Below are positions 36,663 through 44,104 of a stretch of DNA of 64,000 nt, in pieces. The stretch covers positions 481,033-545,032 of the forward strand of contig CAVTGV010000002.1 in NCBI GenBank assembly GCA_963734365.1, written 5' to 3'. A program made the translations under genes and the position numbers. Position 1 is the stretch's first letter. Each line of letters starts with the position of its first letter. Below the pieces are notes generated by a model. The model searched no databases. It worked only from the letters and a program-made list of their open reading frames with translations, and was not told the origin of the DNA. This stretch comes from JACVRW01 sp963734365. Lineage in GTDB: Bacteria; Actinomycetota; Thermoleophilia; Solirubrobacterales; Thermoleophilaceae.

Positions 36663-37249
36663 ATGCGTGTCTGGCCCAATTCCCCGTTGGCTGGTCGGGC
36701 CGCCATGCTCGAACCAATGACCGCATCAGCGCACCCAGTACCTCGAACCCGAATACCGCTCGGACAACGGCGCTCGGGCGCCACGCTGCACGGCCGGCGC
36801 CCGGCGGAGCCGGATACTGCCCCGATCGTCGTCGCTGTGGACGACTCGTCGGCCTCCGCAGCTGCCATCCGGGATGCCGTTCGTGTCGCGCGGGCGCTGA
36901 GGCCCCCGGTCATCTTCGTCTACGTCCGCCGCGACCCGTCGTCGACGCTGGGAGAGCCGTACTACCAGCATCGGCTCGATGCCGCCATGGCCACGGGCCG
37001 GAGCGTACTGAGAGGGTCTCGAGGTGGCCGCTCAGGGGGGCGTGCCCGTACCGGAGAGGTATTAGAGGGGGATCCCGCGCGACGCGTGCTCGAGTTCGCT
37101 CGTCTGCGCGACGCTCGCCTGGTCGTGCTCGGCTCTCGGCGTCGGCTGCTCGGGAGCGTGTCGCGCCGCGTCATCCGCTCTGCGGACCGAGCCCGGTTGT
37201 GATTGCCGGGCGCACCGCGTCCGTGGCCGACTTGTCGAGCGCGGCATGA
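36663..37249 (+). pseudogene. Universal stress protein with C-terminal frameshift
   Basis: The frame from 36663 reads a basic N-terminus, then IVVAVDDSSASAAAIRDAV and RLVVLGSRRRLLGSVSRRVIRSADR, and stops at 37202. In the next frame the expected end continues SPVVIAGRTASVADLSSAA and stops at 37247-37249, inside an ATGA overlap with the next Usp gene. Adding one base after GACCG near 37188 restores both the family end and the overlap. The loss removes the last beta strand, so the product may be unstable. Confidence 0.65.
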
Positions 37250-37734
37250 GCCTTGAAGACCCGTATATCGCACGTGGCGGCCCCAAGGGTCCGGTCTTGT
37301 TCGCTCACGACGGGTTCGAGGATGCCAAGGCCGCAATCAAGCAGACAGGCCGGCAATTCGCCAGCGGTACACGCGCGATCGTCCTGACCGTCTGGGTGCC
37401 CTTCGCCGCGATGCCGTACGCAAGCACGCCCACCGCCCCGCGCGGTTTGAACCAGACCATCGAGCGCGAGGCCTGGAGGGTCGCGGGCGAGGGCGCGCGC
37501 CTGGCCCGCTCGTGCGGGTTCGACGCCGAATCAGTCGCCGAACGCGGCGACTCGATCTGGAGACGAATCGTCCAGTCGGCGGAGGAACACGACGCGAGCA
37601 CCGTCGTACTTGGCGCCCACGGTCGGACCGGCACGCAACTGGTCGCAAGAGGAAGCGTCGCCGCGGCCGCGGCAGAGCACACCGCGAGACCCGTCCTGAT
37701 CGTCCACGCGCCTCCTCGAAGGCGGGCTGCATGA
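37246..37734 (+). CDS. Universal stress protein, single domain
   Basis: This 162-residue protein begins with PVLFAHDGFEDAKAAIKQ and ends with STVVLGAHGRTGTQLVARGSVAAAAAEH plus PVLIVHAP. The nucleotide loop is partly changed (GAHGRTGTQLVARGS). It follows the frameshifted Usp gene in the same operon. Confidence 0.85.
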   Translation: MSLEDPYIARGGPKGPVLFAHDGFEDAKAAIKQTGRQFASGTRAIVLTVWVPFAAMPYASTPTAPRGLNQTIEREAWRVAGEGARLARSCGFDAESVAERGDSIWRRIVQSAEEHDASTVVLGAHGRTGTQLVARGSVAAAAAEHTARPVLIVHAPPRRRAA

Positions 37735-37818
37735 GACCGCCACTTACGCAGCCGACCTCGGAGGCCTGTGAGGACCAACGACCATGCTGGGGGATGGCTG
37801 CGCATCTGGGCCGGCCGG

Positions 37819-37839
37819 GATGCACGGCGACACCCATTG
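37819..37839 (+). promoter_or_regulatory. Bipartite upstream element (37.9 kb sigma operon)
   Basis: GAT-N11-CCCATTG, ending exactly 32 bases before the ATG at 37872. The flanks (GGCCGGGATGCACGGCGACA) are nearly the same as at 49,064, where the spacing to the ATG is also 32 bases. Confidence 0.55.
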
Positions 37840-37871
37840 CTGCTGGCCCTCGCGACGCCCAAGCTGGAGCC

Positions 37872-38192
37872 ATGGTTCAGCTGGCGATTCGATGCCATCC
37901 ACGAGTACCGATCTCCTCCGAGGAGCTCGAGGGCTGGCTGGAAATTGAGGTCAAGGACCTCCGTGCCCAGGCCCCCCATGCCAGCGTGCGGCTATCGCGC
38001 CTGACCCAAGAACTCCCCGACGCCCACATTGACATCGGCTGGCTGATCGAACTCGAACTCGACCCAGACGAACCGCTGCTCTCCGGCGACCGCCTCACCC
38101 AAGCCCTCAGAGACATGCGCCTGCTCGGTCTCCAACCGACCCTGCTCGCGCCCTTGCCATCCGCCAGCCAAACCAACGGACAAGCAGCATGA
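37872..38192 (+). CDS. Conserved hypothetical protein, sigma-operon partner
   Basis: This 106-residue protein starts MVQLAIRCHPRVPISSEELE and continues WLEIEVKDLRAQAP and GWLIELELDPDE to LRDMRLLGLQPTLLAP. It is soluble, mixed alpha/beta, without cofactor motifs. The ATG at 37872 is chosen because the upstream element and CTGGAG precede it and the first eight residues recur in the gene at 49117. Its end overlaps the sigma factor start in ATGA, so it may modulate that sigma factor. Confidence 0.7.
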   Translation: MVQLAIRCHPRVPISSEELEGWLEIEVKDLRAQAPHASVRLSRLTQELPDAHIDIGWLIELELDPDEPLLSGDRLTQALRDMRLLGLQPTLLAPLPSASQTNGQAA

Positions 38193-38890
38193 CCGCGTCC
38201 TTGCTGGCCACGCGATCGGCCGGTCAAGCCCTCGACATGGAGTCGGATGCGTGGGTACGACGGCTGTCGGGCACTGGACGCGAGCGCGACGACGCCATCC
38301 AGCGTCTGCACGCGCTGCTCCTGCGCGCGGCCCGCTTCGAGGTCGGCCGGCGACGGCCGCCGGTCGCCGTCGCCGGCTCAGACGGCGTCGATGATCTCGC
38401 CGTGCAAGCGGCAGACGACGCACTCGTCGCGATCCTGAAAAAGCTCCATACGTACCGGGGGGACAGCCGCTTCACCACCTGGGCATACAAGTTCGCCCTG
38501 CTCGAAGCCGCCGTGAAGGTGCGTAGGCGCCCATGGCACGGCCGCGAGCTCCCGCTGGAGGCCGACGGGTGGGCGCAGCTCCATGACGACAGGGGAGCTT
38601 CGTCTCCCTCTGGTCAAGCGGAAACCTCCGAGCTGATCCACGCCGTACGCGCCGCGATCGCCGAGGTGCTGACGGCCCATCAACGTGCCGTGTTGGTCGC
38701 GATCACGCTCAATGACGTGCCGATCGACGTGCTAGCCGAGCGGCGAAACACTACGCGGGGCGCCCTCTACAAGACCCTTCACGACGCCAGACGCAAGCTG
38801 CGCACGCGGCTGGCGGAGGACGGGCTCGCACTCGACCCCGGGGGGTCTGGAGCAACGGGGTCCTCACAAGGAAGGCAAGGAGATGCTTGA
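38189..38890 (+). CDS. ECF-like RNA polymerase sigma factor
   Basis: This 233-residue protein has region 2 (DDLAVQAADDALVAILKKL, then RFTTWAYKFALLEAAVKVRRR) and region 4 (LTAHQRAVLVAITLNDVPIDVLAERRN, then TRGALYKTLHDARRKLR). It is a close paralogue of the factor at 55621-56316. An N-terminal 30-residue extension is shared. No anti-sigma gene follows; the acyl-CoA dehydrogenase start overlaps its end by eight bases. It is co-transcribed with the 106-residue protein. Confidence 0.88.
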   Translation: MTASLLATRSAGQALDMESDAWVRRLSGTGRERDDAIQRLHALLLRAARFEVGRRRPPVAVAGSDGVDDLAVQAADDALVAILKKLHTYRGDSRFTTWAYKFALLEAAVKVRRRPWHGRELPLEADGWAQLHDDRGASSPSGQAETSELIHAVRAAIAEVLTAHQRAVLVAITLNDVPIDVLAERRNTTRGALYKTLHDARRKLRTRLAEDGLALDPGGSGATGSSQGRQGDA

Positions 38891-40070
38891 TTTCTCCCTC
38901 ACCGAAGAGCAACGCAGCATCCGCGACCTGGCGCACGACTTCGCCGAGCAGGAAATCCGACCGGTCGCCTGGGAATACGACCGGGATGCCACTTGGCCGC
39001 AGGAGATCGTCGATAAGGCTTGGGAGGTTGGACTGATGAACTCCCAGTTCCCCGAGCGATATGGCGGGAGCGGCGCCTCGTCGGTCGACGGCGTGCTGAT
39101 CGGCGAGGAGCTCGCCTGGGGTTGCGCCGCGATCGCGACCACGCTCGGGACCAACGAGCTCGCCGCCGCGCCGGTGCTGCTGGGCGGCTCGGAGCAGATC
39201 AAGGCCAAGTACCTGGGAATGCTCACGGAGGCGCCCAAGCTCGCCGCCTTCTGTCTCACAGAGCCGGATGCCGGCTCGGACGTCTCGGCCATGCGCACCA
39301 CCGCCGTCAGGAAGGCCGACAAGTACGTGCTCAACGGCTCGAAGATGTTCATCAGCAACGGTGGCTACGCCGACTGGTACACGGTCTACGCCAAGACCGA
39401 CAAGGATGGCGGCCACCGCAGCATCTCGGCCTTCGTGGTCCCGCGCGACGACACCGTCAGGGTCGACAAGCACGAGGACAAGATGGGGCTGCGCGCGTCG
39501 AACACGGCGGCGATCAGCTTCAACGACACCGAGGTTCCGGCAGAGAACCTGCTCGGCGACGAGAACCACGGCTTCAAGCTGGCGATGATGACCCTCGACC
39601 GCACGCGCCCCGGCGTGGCCGCAATGGCAACCGGCATCGCTCGGGCAGCATTCGAGTTTGCCACCGAGTATGCGAAGCAGCGGATCCAGTTCGGTGTTCC
39701 GATCGCCATGCACCAGGCGATCCAGTTCATGATCGCCGACATGGCCACCGACATCGAGGCCGCTCGTCTGCTGACATGGCAGTCCGCGCTACTGCTTGAC
39801 CAAGGACAGCGCAACACGCTGCAGTCCTCGCATGCCAAACGCTTCGCTGCCGACACAGCTATGAAGGTGGCGACCGACGCCGTACAGGTCTACGGCGGCT
39901 ACGGGTTCATCAAGGACTACCCCGTCGAGAAGCTGATGCGGGATGCCAAGATCATGCAGCTCTACGAGGGCACCTCGCAGATCCAGCGGCTCGTGATCGC
40001 GCGCGAGATCTTCCTTCCGCGCCAAGTCGACGTGCGGGCCGTTGAAAGGCCGCTGGCGGCCGCAGCCTAG
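38883..40070 (+). CDS. Acyl-CoA dehydrogenase
   Basis: This 395-residue flavoprotein oxidises acyl-CoA at the alpha-beta position and passes electrons to ETF. Motifs are FCLTEPDAGSDVSAM, MFISNGGYADWY, DRTRPGVAAMATGIARAAFE, QVYGGYGFIKDYPVEKLMRDAK and the catalytic base in YEGTSQIQRLVIAR. Base composition and codon use resemble the core. The AAGGAG before its ATG lies inside the sigma gene, giving an overlap that suggests co-expression. Confidence 0.94.
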   Translation: MLDFSLTEEQRSIRDLAHDFAEQEIRPVAWEYDRDATWPQEIVDKAWEVGLMNSQFPERYGGSGASSVDGVLIGEELAWGCAAIATTLGTNELAAAPVLLGGSEQIKAKYLGMLTEAPKLAAFCLTEPDAGSDVSAMRTTAVRKADKYVLNGSKMFISNGGYADWYTVYAKTDKDGGHRSISAFVVPRDDTVRVDKHEDKMGLRASNTAAISFNDTEVPAENLLGDENHGFKLAMMTLDRTRPGVAAMATGIARAAFEFATEYAKQRIQFGVPIAMHQAIQFMIADMATDIEAARLLTWQSALLLDQGQRNTLQSSHAKRFAADTAMKVATDAVQVYGGYGFIKDYPVEKLMRDAKIMQLYEGTSQIQRLVIAREIFLPRQVDVRAVERPLAAAA

Positions 40071-40484
40071 AGCGGCGTGGGTCTACGAACTGGAGCAGCC
40101 ACCTCGAGCTGATTCTGGCTCACAACGCGAGTCGATGTGATGAGGTCCCAATCGCCGGAGTTCATGAACGGGAGTGGTGGAGAGTCAGCGACCGCGACGC
40201 GCCGGTCTTCACCCTTCGCCGCGCCGTTCAGCAACTGCTGCTCTTCCACACGCCCCGCACGACGATGCCTTCCCAGGCACGCTCGGTCCGAGAGGCCTCG
40301 GGCGGCTGGACTCTGGCCGACAGACAGCGACCGGCGCCCTGGCCCACGAGGGCGACGTGCTCGACCTGGCGGGCGCGGCCCGCACCTGATGGACCTTTGT
40401 GCCCATGTTCTCGCCAACCCCGAAGTCTGAGGATGAACGGGGCGTCGGAGGTTCTTACCTGCGAGCAACGGACAGGAGCGGCCA
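40071..40484. other. Intergenic stretch without a clear gene
   Basis: About 410 bases. One frame between 40140 and 40250 reads HEREWWRVSDRDAPVFTLRR and then loses bias; another near 40330 reads ALAHEGDVLDLAGAA to a stop. These may be fragments of one decayed gene. I recognise no family. An AGGAGCGGCCA ribosome site near 40472-40482 belongs to the next gene. Confidence 0.35.
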
Positions 40485-40790
40485 ATGAAGACATGGACGG
40501 TCGGTCATTCCTCGCACGGCTTCGACGTGTTCGTGGCGTTGCTGGCCGCTCACGGCATCGCGCTGCTGGCGGACATCCGCACCGTGGCGAAGTCCGGCCA
40601 TCATCCGCACTTCCATGCCGACGCGCTGGCGCGAAGCCTGCCGGACCGCGTGGCGTACCTGCACCTGCTCCGCCTGGGCGGCTGGCGGCCCGCGGCAGCG
40701 GACTCGCCGAACGGTGCCTGGCGGAATGAGTCGTTTCCTGGATACGCCGACTACGCGATGGGCGACGAGTTCGTCAAGGGGCTGCCTTGG
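40485..40790 (+). pseudogene. DUF488 protein, truncated by junction with mgtE
   Basis: The frame begins MKTWTVGHSSHGFDVFVALL and runs through ADIRTVAKSGHHPHFHAD, YLHLLRLGGWRP and FPGYADYAMGDEFVKGL, the N-terminal two thirds of a DUF488 protein. The conserved C-terminal part with its catalytic-like cysteine is missing: the frame passes at about 40790 into the out-of-frame start of the mgtE gene. A deletion has fused the two. A good ribosome site is still present. Confidence 0.7.
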
Positions 40791-41773
40791 GGACTTCGAC
40801 TGAACGATCCACGCCTGACGGATTGCTGGGCGTCGCGGCCGAGTACGCAACCGCGAGCGTCCCTGTGGCACGCCGTTACCAGCGCGTCGCAGAGGTCAGG
40901 GGGCAGCTGCCAGGGCACAAGTTCCAGTGCGCCGAGGATGTCGTCGTACTCGACTCGGGGAGGCTGGACGGGCTGGTCTCGATCGAGCGCCTTCTGGCCG
41001 CCGACCCGGACGCCAGCATCGAGGACATCATGGACCCCGAGCCGCCGAAAGTCGCCCCGGATACCGACCAAGAGCGCGCCGCTCGGGGAATGGTGGACCA
41101 GCACGAATCCAGCCTGGCTGTGGTCGACGCCGACGGCCGGTTCCTCGGGCTGATCCCGCCGTACCGGATGCTGCGAGTCCTGCTCGACGAGCACGAAGAG
41201 GACCTTGCGCGCCTCGGGGGCTATCTCGCCGGGACGGCACGCGCGCGCGGGGCCGCCGAGGAGCCTGTCATGCAACGCCTCTGGCATCGGCTGCCCTGGC
41301 TGCTGGTTGGACTGCTCGGGGCGATGGCCGCGACCGCGATCGTCGGAGGGTTCGAGCATCAACTCGAAACCAACGTCCTGCTCGCCTTCTTCATCCCCGC
41401 CGTGGTCTACATGGCCGACGCCGTCGGCACCCAAACCGAGACGGTGCTGATCCGGGCGCTCGCGGCTGGGGTCACCGTTCGCTCGGTACTACGCCGCGAA
41501 TTGCTCACGGGGCTCGCTATGGGCAGCGTGATCGGCGGAGCCTTCCTTGCATTCGCGCTGGTCGGCTGGGGCGACCTAGAGGTCGCCGTGGCGGTCGCGC
41601 TGGCGATGCTCGCGAGCTGTTCGATCGCGACCATGGTGGCAACGGCACTGCCCGCCGCGTTTCAGCGCCTCGGCAAAGACCCGGCCTTCGGCTCCGGGCC
41701 GCTGGCGACGGTGTTTCAAGATCTGCTCTCGATCACTATCTACCTGGCGATCGTGGTAGCGGTAGTGGTCTGA
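40787..41773 (+). CDS. MgtE-type magnesium transporter (CBS plus membrane domain)
   Basis: This 328-residue protein has a CBS pair (about 20-135: VVVLDSGRLDGLVSIERLLA and SSLAVVDADGRFLGLIPPYR), a linker with LWHRLPWLLVGLLGAM, and five membrane helices. MgtE core motifs include NVLLAFFIPAVVYMADAVGTQTETV and DPAFGSGPLATVFQDLLSI. The TTG at 40787 is the first available start; TTG 40823 is possible. The N-terminal MgtE domain is absent, perhaps lost in the deletion that fused it to DUF488. Confidence 0.8.
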   Translation: MGTSTERSTPDGLLGVAAEYATASVPVARRYQRVAEVRGQLPGHKFQCAEDVVVLDSGRLDGLVSIERLLAADPDASIEDIMDPEPPKVAPDTDQERAARGMVDQHESSLAVVDADGRFLGLIPPYRMLRVLLDEHEEDLARLGGYLAGTARARGAAEEPVMQRLWHRLPWLLVGLLGAMAATAIVGGFEHQLETNVLLAFFIPAVVYMADAVGTQTETVLIRALAAGVTVRSVLRRELLTGLAMGSVIGGAFLAFALVGWGDLEVAVAVALAMLASCSIATMVATALPAAFQRLGKDPAFGSGPLATVFQDLLSITIYLAIVVAVVV

Positions 41774-41777
41774 GGTG

Positions 41778-41948
41778 GCGATCGGAGGGGGTAATCGCCT
41801 CGGCGAAGCTCGTGGGGTTCGAGGTCCCGCCGGCCACCGCGTAGGCGGCGATCAGCGCCGCGGTGGCTCTACTAACCACCAGCTGGCGCGAGAGCGTGTC
41901 GAGCCAGATCGAGACGCTGGCGTCGTGCAACTGCTCGATCTGATTCAT
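41778..41948 (-). pseudogene. Transaldolase 5' fragment
   Basis: From ATG 41948 on the minus strand the first 57 codons read MNQIEQLHDASVSIWLDTLS, then SNPTSFAEAITPSDR, matching the start of the intact transaldolase at 52972. Homology ends abruptly five bases from the mgtE stop, so the break point is near 41775. The Schiff-base lysine region is missing. It is a truncated second copy. Confidence 0.75.
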
Positions 41949-42448
41949 CGCGGGCCGCCCTGCCGTTCGCTCCTGCTCCTTCATCGGGCGGCTCACGCCG
42001 CGTCGCACGAGGCGCCGCTTGTGCGAGGACGGGAAATTCTGGATGTGGCTCCGCTGTCACGGACCCGACGCGGACTTGGCTGGTCCGCCGCAACTTCCGC
42101 CTTGCGTCGATCGCCCGGCGCCACCGGTCGATGACCGGACCGCCTGGATTCCCGGAGCCGGGTGATGGATCGGCGTGTTTGGAGCGCACTTGACGGGGCG
42201 TGCTCATGCGGCAGGACCTCATCGGCCCGGTGGTTCGGCGATCTCGTAGAGGTCATCGCGGAGCTGTTCATCCTTCCGCTGGAGACGGCGAGGGACGAGG
42301 GCTCGCTGGGCCCCCGAATCGGACCAGTGAGCCACCGCGCGACGTCAAGGAGCCGCGCGCGAGTCGGCGCTCCGACCCGCGAAGGGCGCGCACAATGTCC
42401 TCGATCCGGCCTCCTGATCTGCCGTGGAGCGGCCGCGCCGACGAGCCG
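41949..42448. other. Intergenic stretch, no recognised gene
   Basis: About 500 bases between the transaldolase fragment and osmC. One plus-strand frame near 42230-42300 reads FGDLVEVIAELFILPLETAR with fair bias, but it has no domain I recognise and no clear start. I see no RNA gene or repeat here. Confidence 0.35.
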
Positions 42449-42931
42449 TCAGGAGGCGCCGTCTCCGGGCTTGGAGGCGGCCCCCACGCTGGGGGCGAGC
42501 GCGCAATGCACTTTGATCTCGACGTTGCCACTCAGCGCGTTCGAGACCGGGCAGAGATCGGCCGCCCGCCCGACCATCTGCTCGAGGACGGCCGCGTCGA
42601 GCCCCGGCACCTGTGCGCGGACGGTGAGCTCGACCGTCGTTATTCGCGGCGAGCCCTCCACCTCGTCGAGTGTGCAGGCGGCACTCACTGCCACGAGCTC
42701 GGGCGGCGTCTTGTTCTCGCCGAGCACAAGCGCGAGCGCCATAGCGAAGCAGCTGGCATGCGCGCCCGCGATGAGCTCCTCAGGGCCTGTCTTGCCGTCC
42801 GGGCGCTCAGTCCGCGACGCCCACGTCACCGCGAGTTGGTCCAGCGCGCCGCTTCCGGTCGTCAGCGTCCCGGCTCCACGCGCGAGCGGGCCCTCCCAGA
42901 GAATCTCGGCTTCACGTATTGCTATAGGCAT
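42449..42931 (-). CDS. OsmC/Ohr-family peroxiredoxin
   Basis: This 160-residue thiol peroxidase reduces organic hydroperoxides. The two active cysteines are in GAHASCFAMALALVLGE and ADLCPVSNALSGNVEI, spaced as in OsmC, with the catalytic arginine and glutamate region TWASRTERPDGKTGPEELIAGA. AGGAAGGT lies upstream of ATG 42931. It is preceded by a chimeric leader frame that begins as a gap gene (43079) and stops seven bases from the osmC start codon. Confidence 0.92.
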   Translation of the reverse strand: MPIAIREAEILWEGPLARGAGTLTTGSGALDQLAVTWASRTERPDGKTGPEELIAGAHASCFAMALALVLGENKTPPELVAVSAACTLDEVEGSPRITTVELTVRAQVPGLDAAVLEQMVGRAADLCPVSNALSGNVEIKVHCALAPSVGAASKPGDGAS

Positions 42932-42935
42932 GGTT

Positions 42936-43079
42936 TTACCTTCCTGTTTGGCGTGTGTTCCGCCGAGCCCACCCTGCTGTCCGGCGGCTAAATGGTTGGA
43001 GGTGGGGCGGTGCGGGTGACACGTATGGGCCCACCGGCGCGCGCATGCCGAAACCGTTGATCGCCACTCGGACAGTCAT
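42936..43079 (-). pseudogene. GAPDH 5' remnant acting as leader frame to osmC
   Basis: The minus-strand frame from ATG 43079 begins MTVRVAINGFG, the same start as the second GAPDH (MTARVAINGFG), then leaves homology after 11 codons and continues 36 unrelated residues to a TAA at 42936. The sequence upstream is the gap2 upstream region, including a 24/25-base identical element. A gap copy has been deleted up to osmC, leaving its promoter and first codons in front. Confidence 0.7.
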
Positions 43080-43162
43080 CAGTGCCTCCTTGCTCGCGCT
43101 GGCTACCGTGCTTGGGGGTGGCGGGATACACCGACATCGTTCACCGCGACGGGCTTCGCGCC

Positions 43163-43183
43163 AATGGGTCCGAATACCGATCT
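43163..43183 (-). promoter_or_regulatory. Bipartite upstream element (gap remnant/osmC)
   Basis: On the minus strand GAT-N11-CCCATTG. Positions 43162-43186 match 50836-50860 at 24 of 25 bases. The site is also an imperfect dyad (CCA-AT-GGGT, six bases, ACC-GATC-TGG). It is 83 bases from the gap-remnant ATG. From about 43187 to 43352 nothing else is recognised. Confidence 0.55.
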
Positions 43184-43352
43184 GGCCGCCGAACAGACAT
43201 CACGATTCACGTTCTTGGATGGGGCGTAGCCTCGCGCAGCTCGCCCCGCCTGGAGCCAGATGGAGGCTGCTCCGCGGCGCGGCTCATCGGTGCCCGGGTA
43301 CTAGAAGGTCCCGGTCGGGCGATGCGGGCTCATGGAGGCTGTGTTGGGGGCA

Positions 43353-43802
43353 CTAGGCAGGGGGGACAAGTCCGCTTCGGTCTATCGCGTAGGTCGTCAG
43401 GGGCAGGCCGAAGCGCTGCTTGACGTGCTCGCCGAGCTTGTGCTCCTGCCAGTTGGCGTGCTCCGAGCTGTGCAATGCGAGCAAGATGTGATCGGGCTTG
43501 AAGTCCGCAACTGCGTCCGCGATCACGGTCATGACGCTGCCACGGCCGGCCAGTCCGCTGGCGTGGGCGCCGATCGAGTGCATGTGGCCCAGTACGGTGT
43601 CGAGGCGCTCGTCGGCGACATGCCGGCACCGATCGACGTCGTCGGCTAGCCAGGCGAGCCGCCCGGGCAGCGTGGGCGTTAGCACGTAGACCTCGGCCGC
43701 TGCGTCGATGAGTGCGCGCGCCGCGGGCGGCAGCTCGGCGACGTCAGCGACTGCGGCGTCGGCGACGAAGAGGAGCCGCTGCGCCAGCTGGGGCCCGCTC
43801 AC
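43353..43802 (-). CDS. Universal-stress-like protein, atypical
   Basis: This 149-residue protein begins RLLFVADAAVADVAELPPAA and has VYVLTPTLPGRLAWLADD and DHILLALHSSEHANWQEHK, ending GLPLTTYAIDR. It has the alpha/beta layout of Usp proteins but lacks the glycine-rich ATP loop, so it is probably a non-ATP-binding relative. It starts at GTG 43802 overlapping the stop of the DUF2180 gene. A remnant of the same family lies at 27.3 kb. Confidence 0.65.
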   Translation of the reverse strand: MSGPQLAQRLLFVADAAVADVAELPPAARALIDAAAEVYVLTPTLPGRLAWLADDVDRCRHVADERLDTVLGHMHSIGAHASGLAGRGSVMTVIADAVADFKPDHILLALHSSEHANWQEHKLGEHVKQRFGLPLTTYAIDRSGLVPPA

Positions 43803-43978
43803 GGTTGGCTCCCGGCCTCTGGATGGTTGCTAGCGCCCGACGGAGGCCCGGTGAGGGTCGACGTGTCGTGCTGACAGGTGTCGAGCATGTGGCTCGACGC
43901 GAACCCAGCGCCGCAGCTGCGACATAGCGCGACCGCAGGTTGGTCGATCCCTCGTTCGGCGCAGGGGTAGCAGAGCAT
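43799..43978 (-). CDS. DUF2180-like small zinc-binding protein
   Basis: This 59-residue protein starts MLCYPCAERGIDQPAVALCR with SCGAGFASSHM and a late cysteine/histidine pair CQHD. The CxxC-x(12)-CxxC pattern suggests a zinc knuckle as in DUF2180 proteins. ATG 43978 follows AAAGGACACC; a start 21 bases upstream is possible. It is coupled to the Usp-like gene downstream. Confidence 0.65.
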   Translation of the reverse strand: MLCYPCAERGIDQPAVALCRSCGAGFASSHMLDTCQHDTSTLTGPPSGASNHPEAGSQP

Positions 43979-44104
43979 GATTGGTGTCCTTTCACTCACA
44001 CCGGCGCGTTTATGCGACAGCGACGGCTGGGCCTCGAAGAGGCATCCCCGGGGGGGGTCTCGGAGGGCCTTACTACCTGGTTAGCGTCGGGCGCCGGGCT
44101 TCCC

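Noticed and set aside
40137..40430. Short plus-strand frames between the acyl-CoA dehydrogenase and DUF488
   Set aside because: No start with a ribosome site, no family match, and bias is lost part-way.
44050..44058. Run of eight G residues as a phase-variation tract
   Set aside because: It lies between genes and is not in a position to change a reading frame; no promoter role can be shown.
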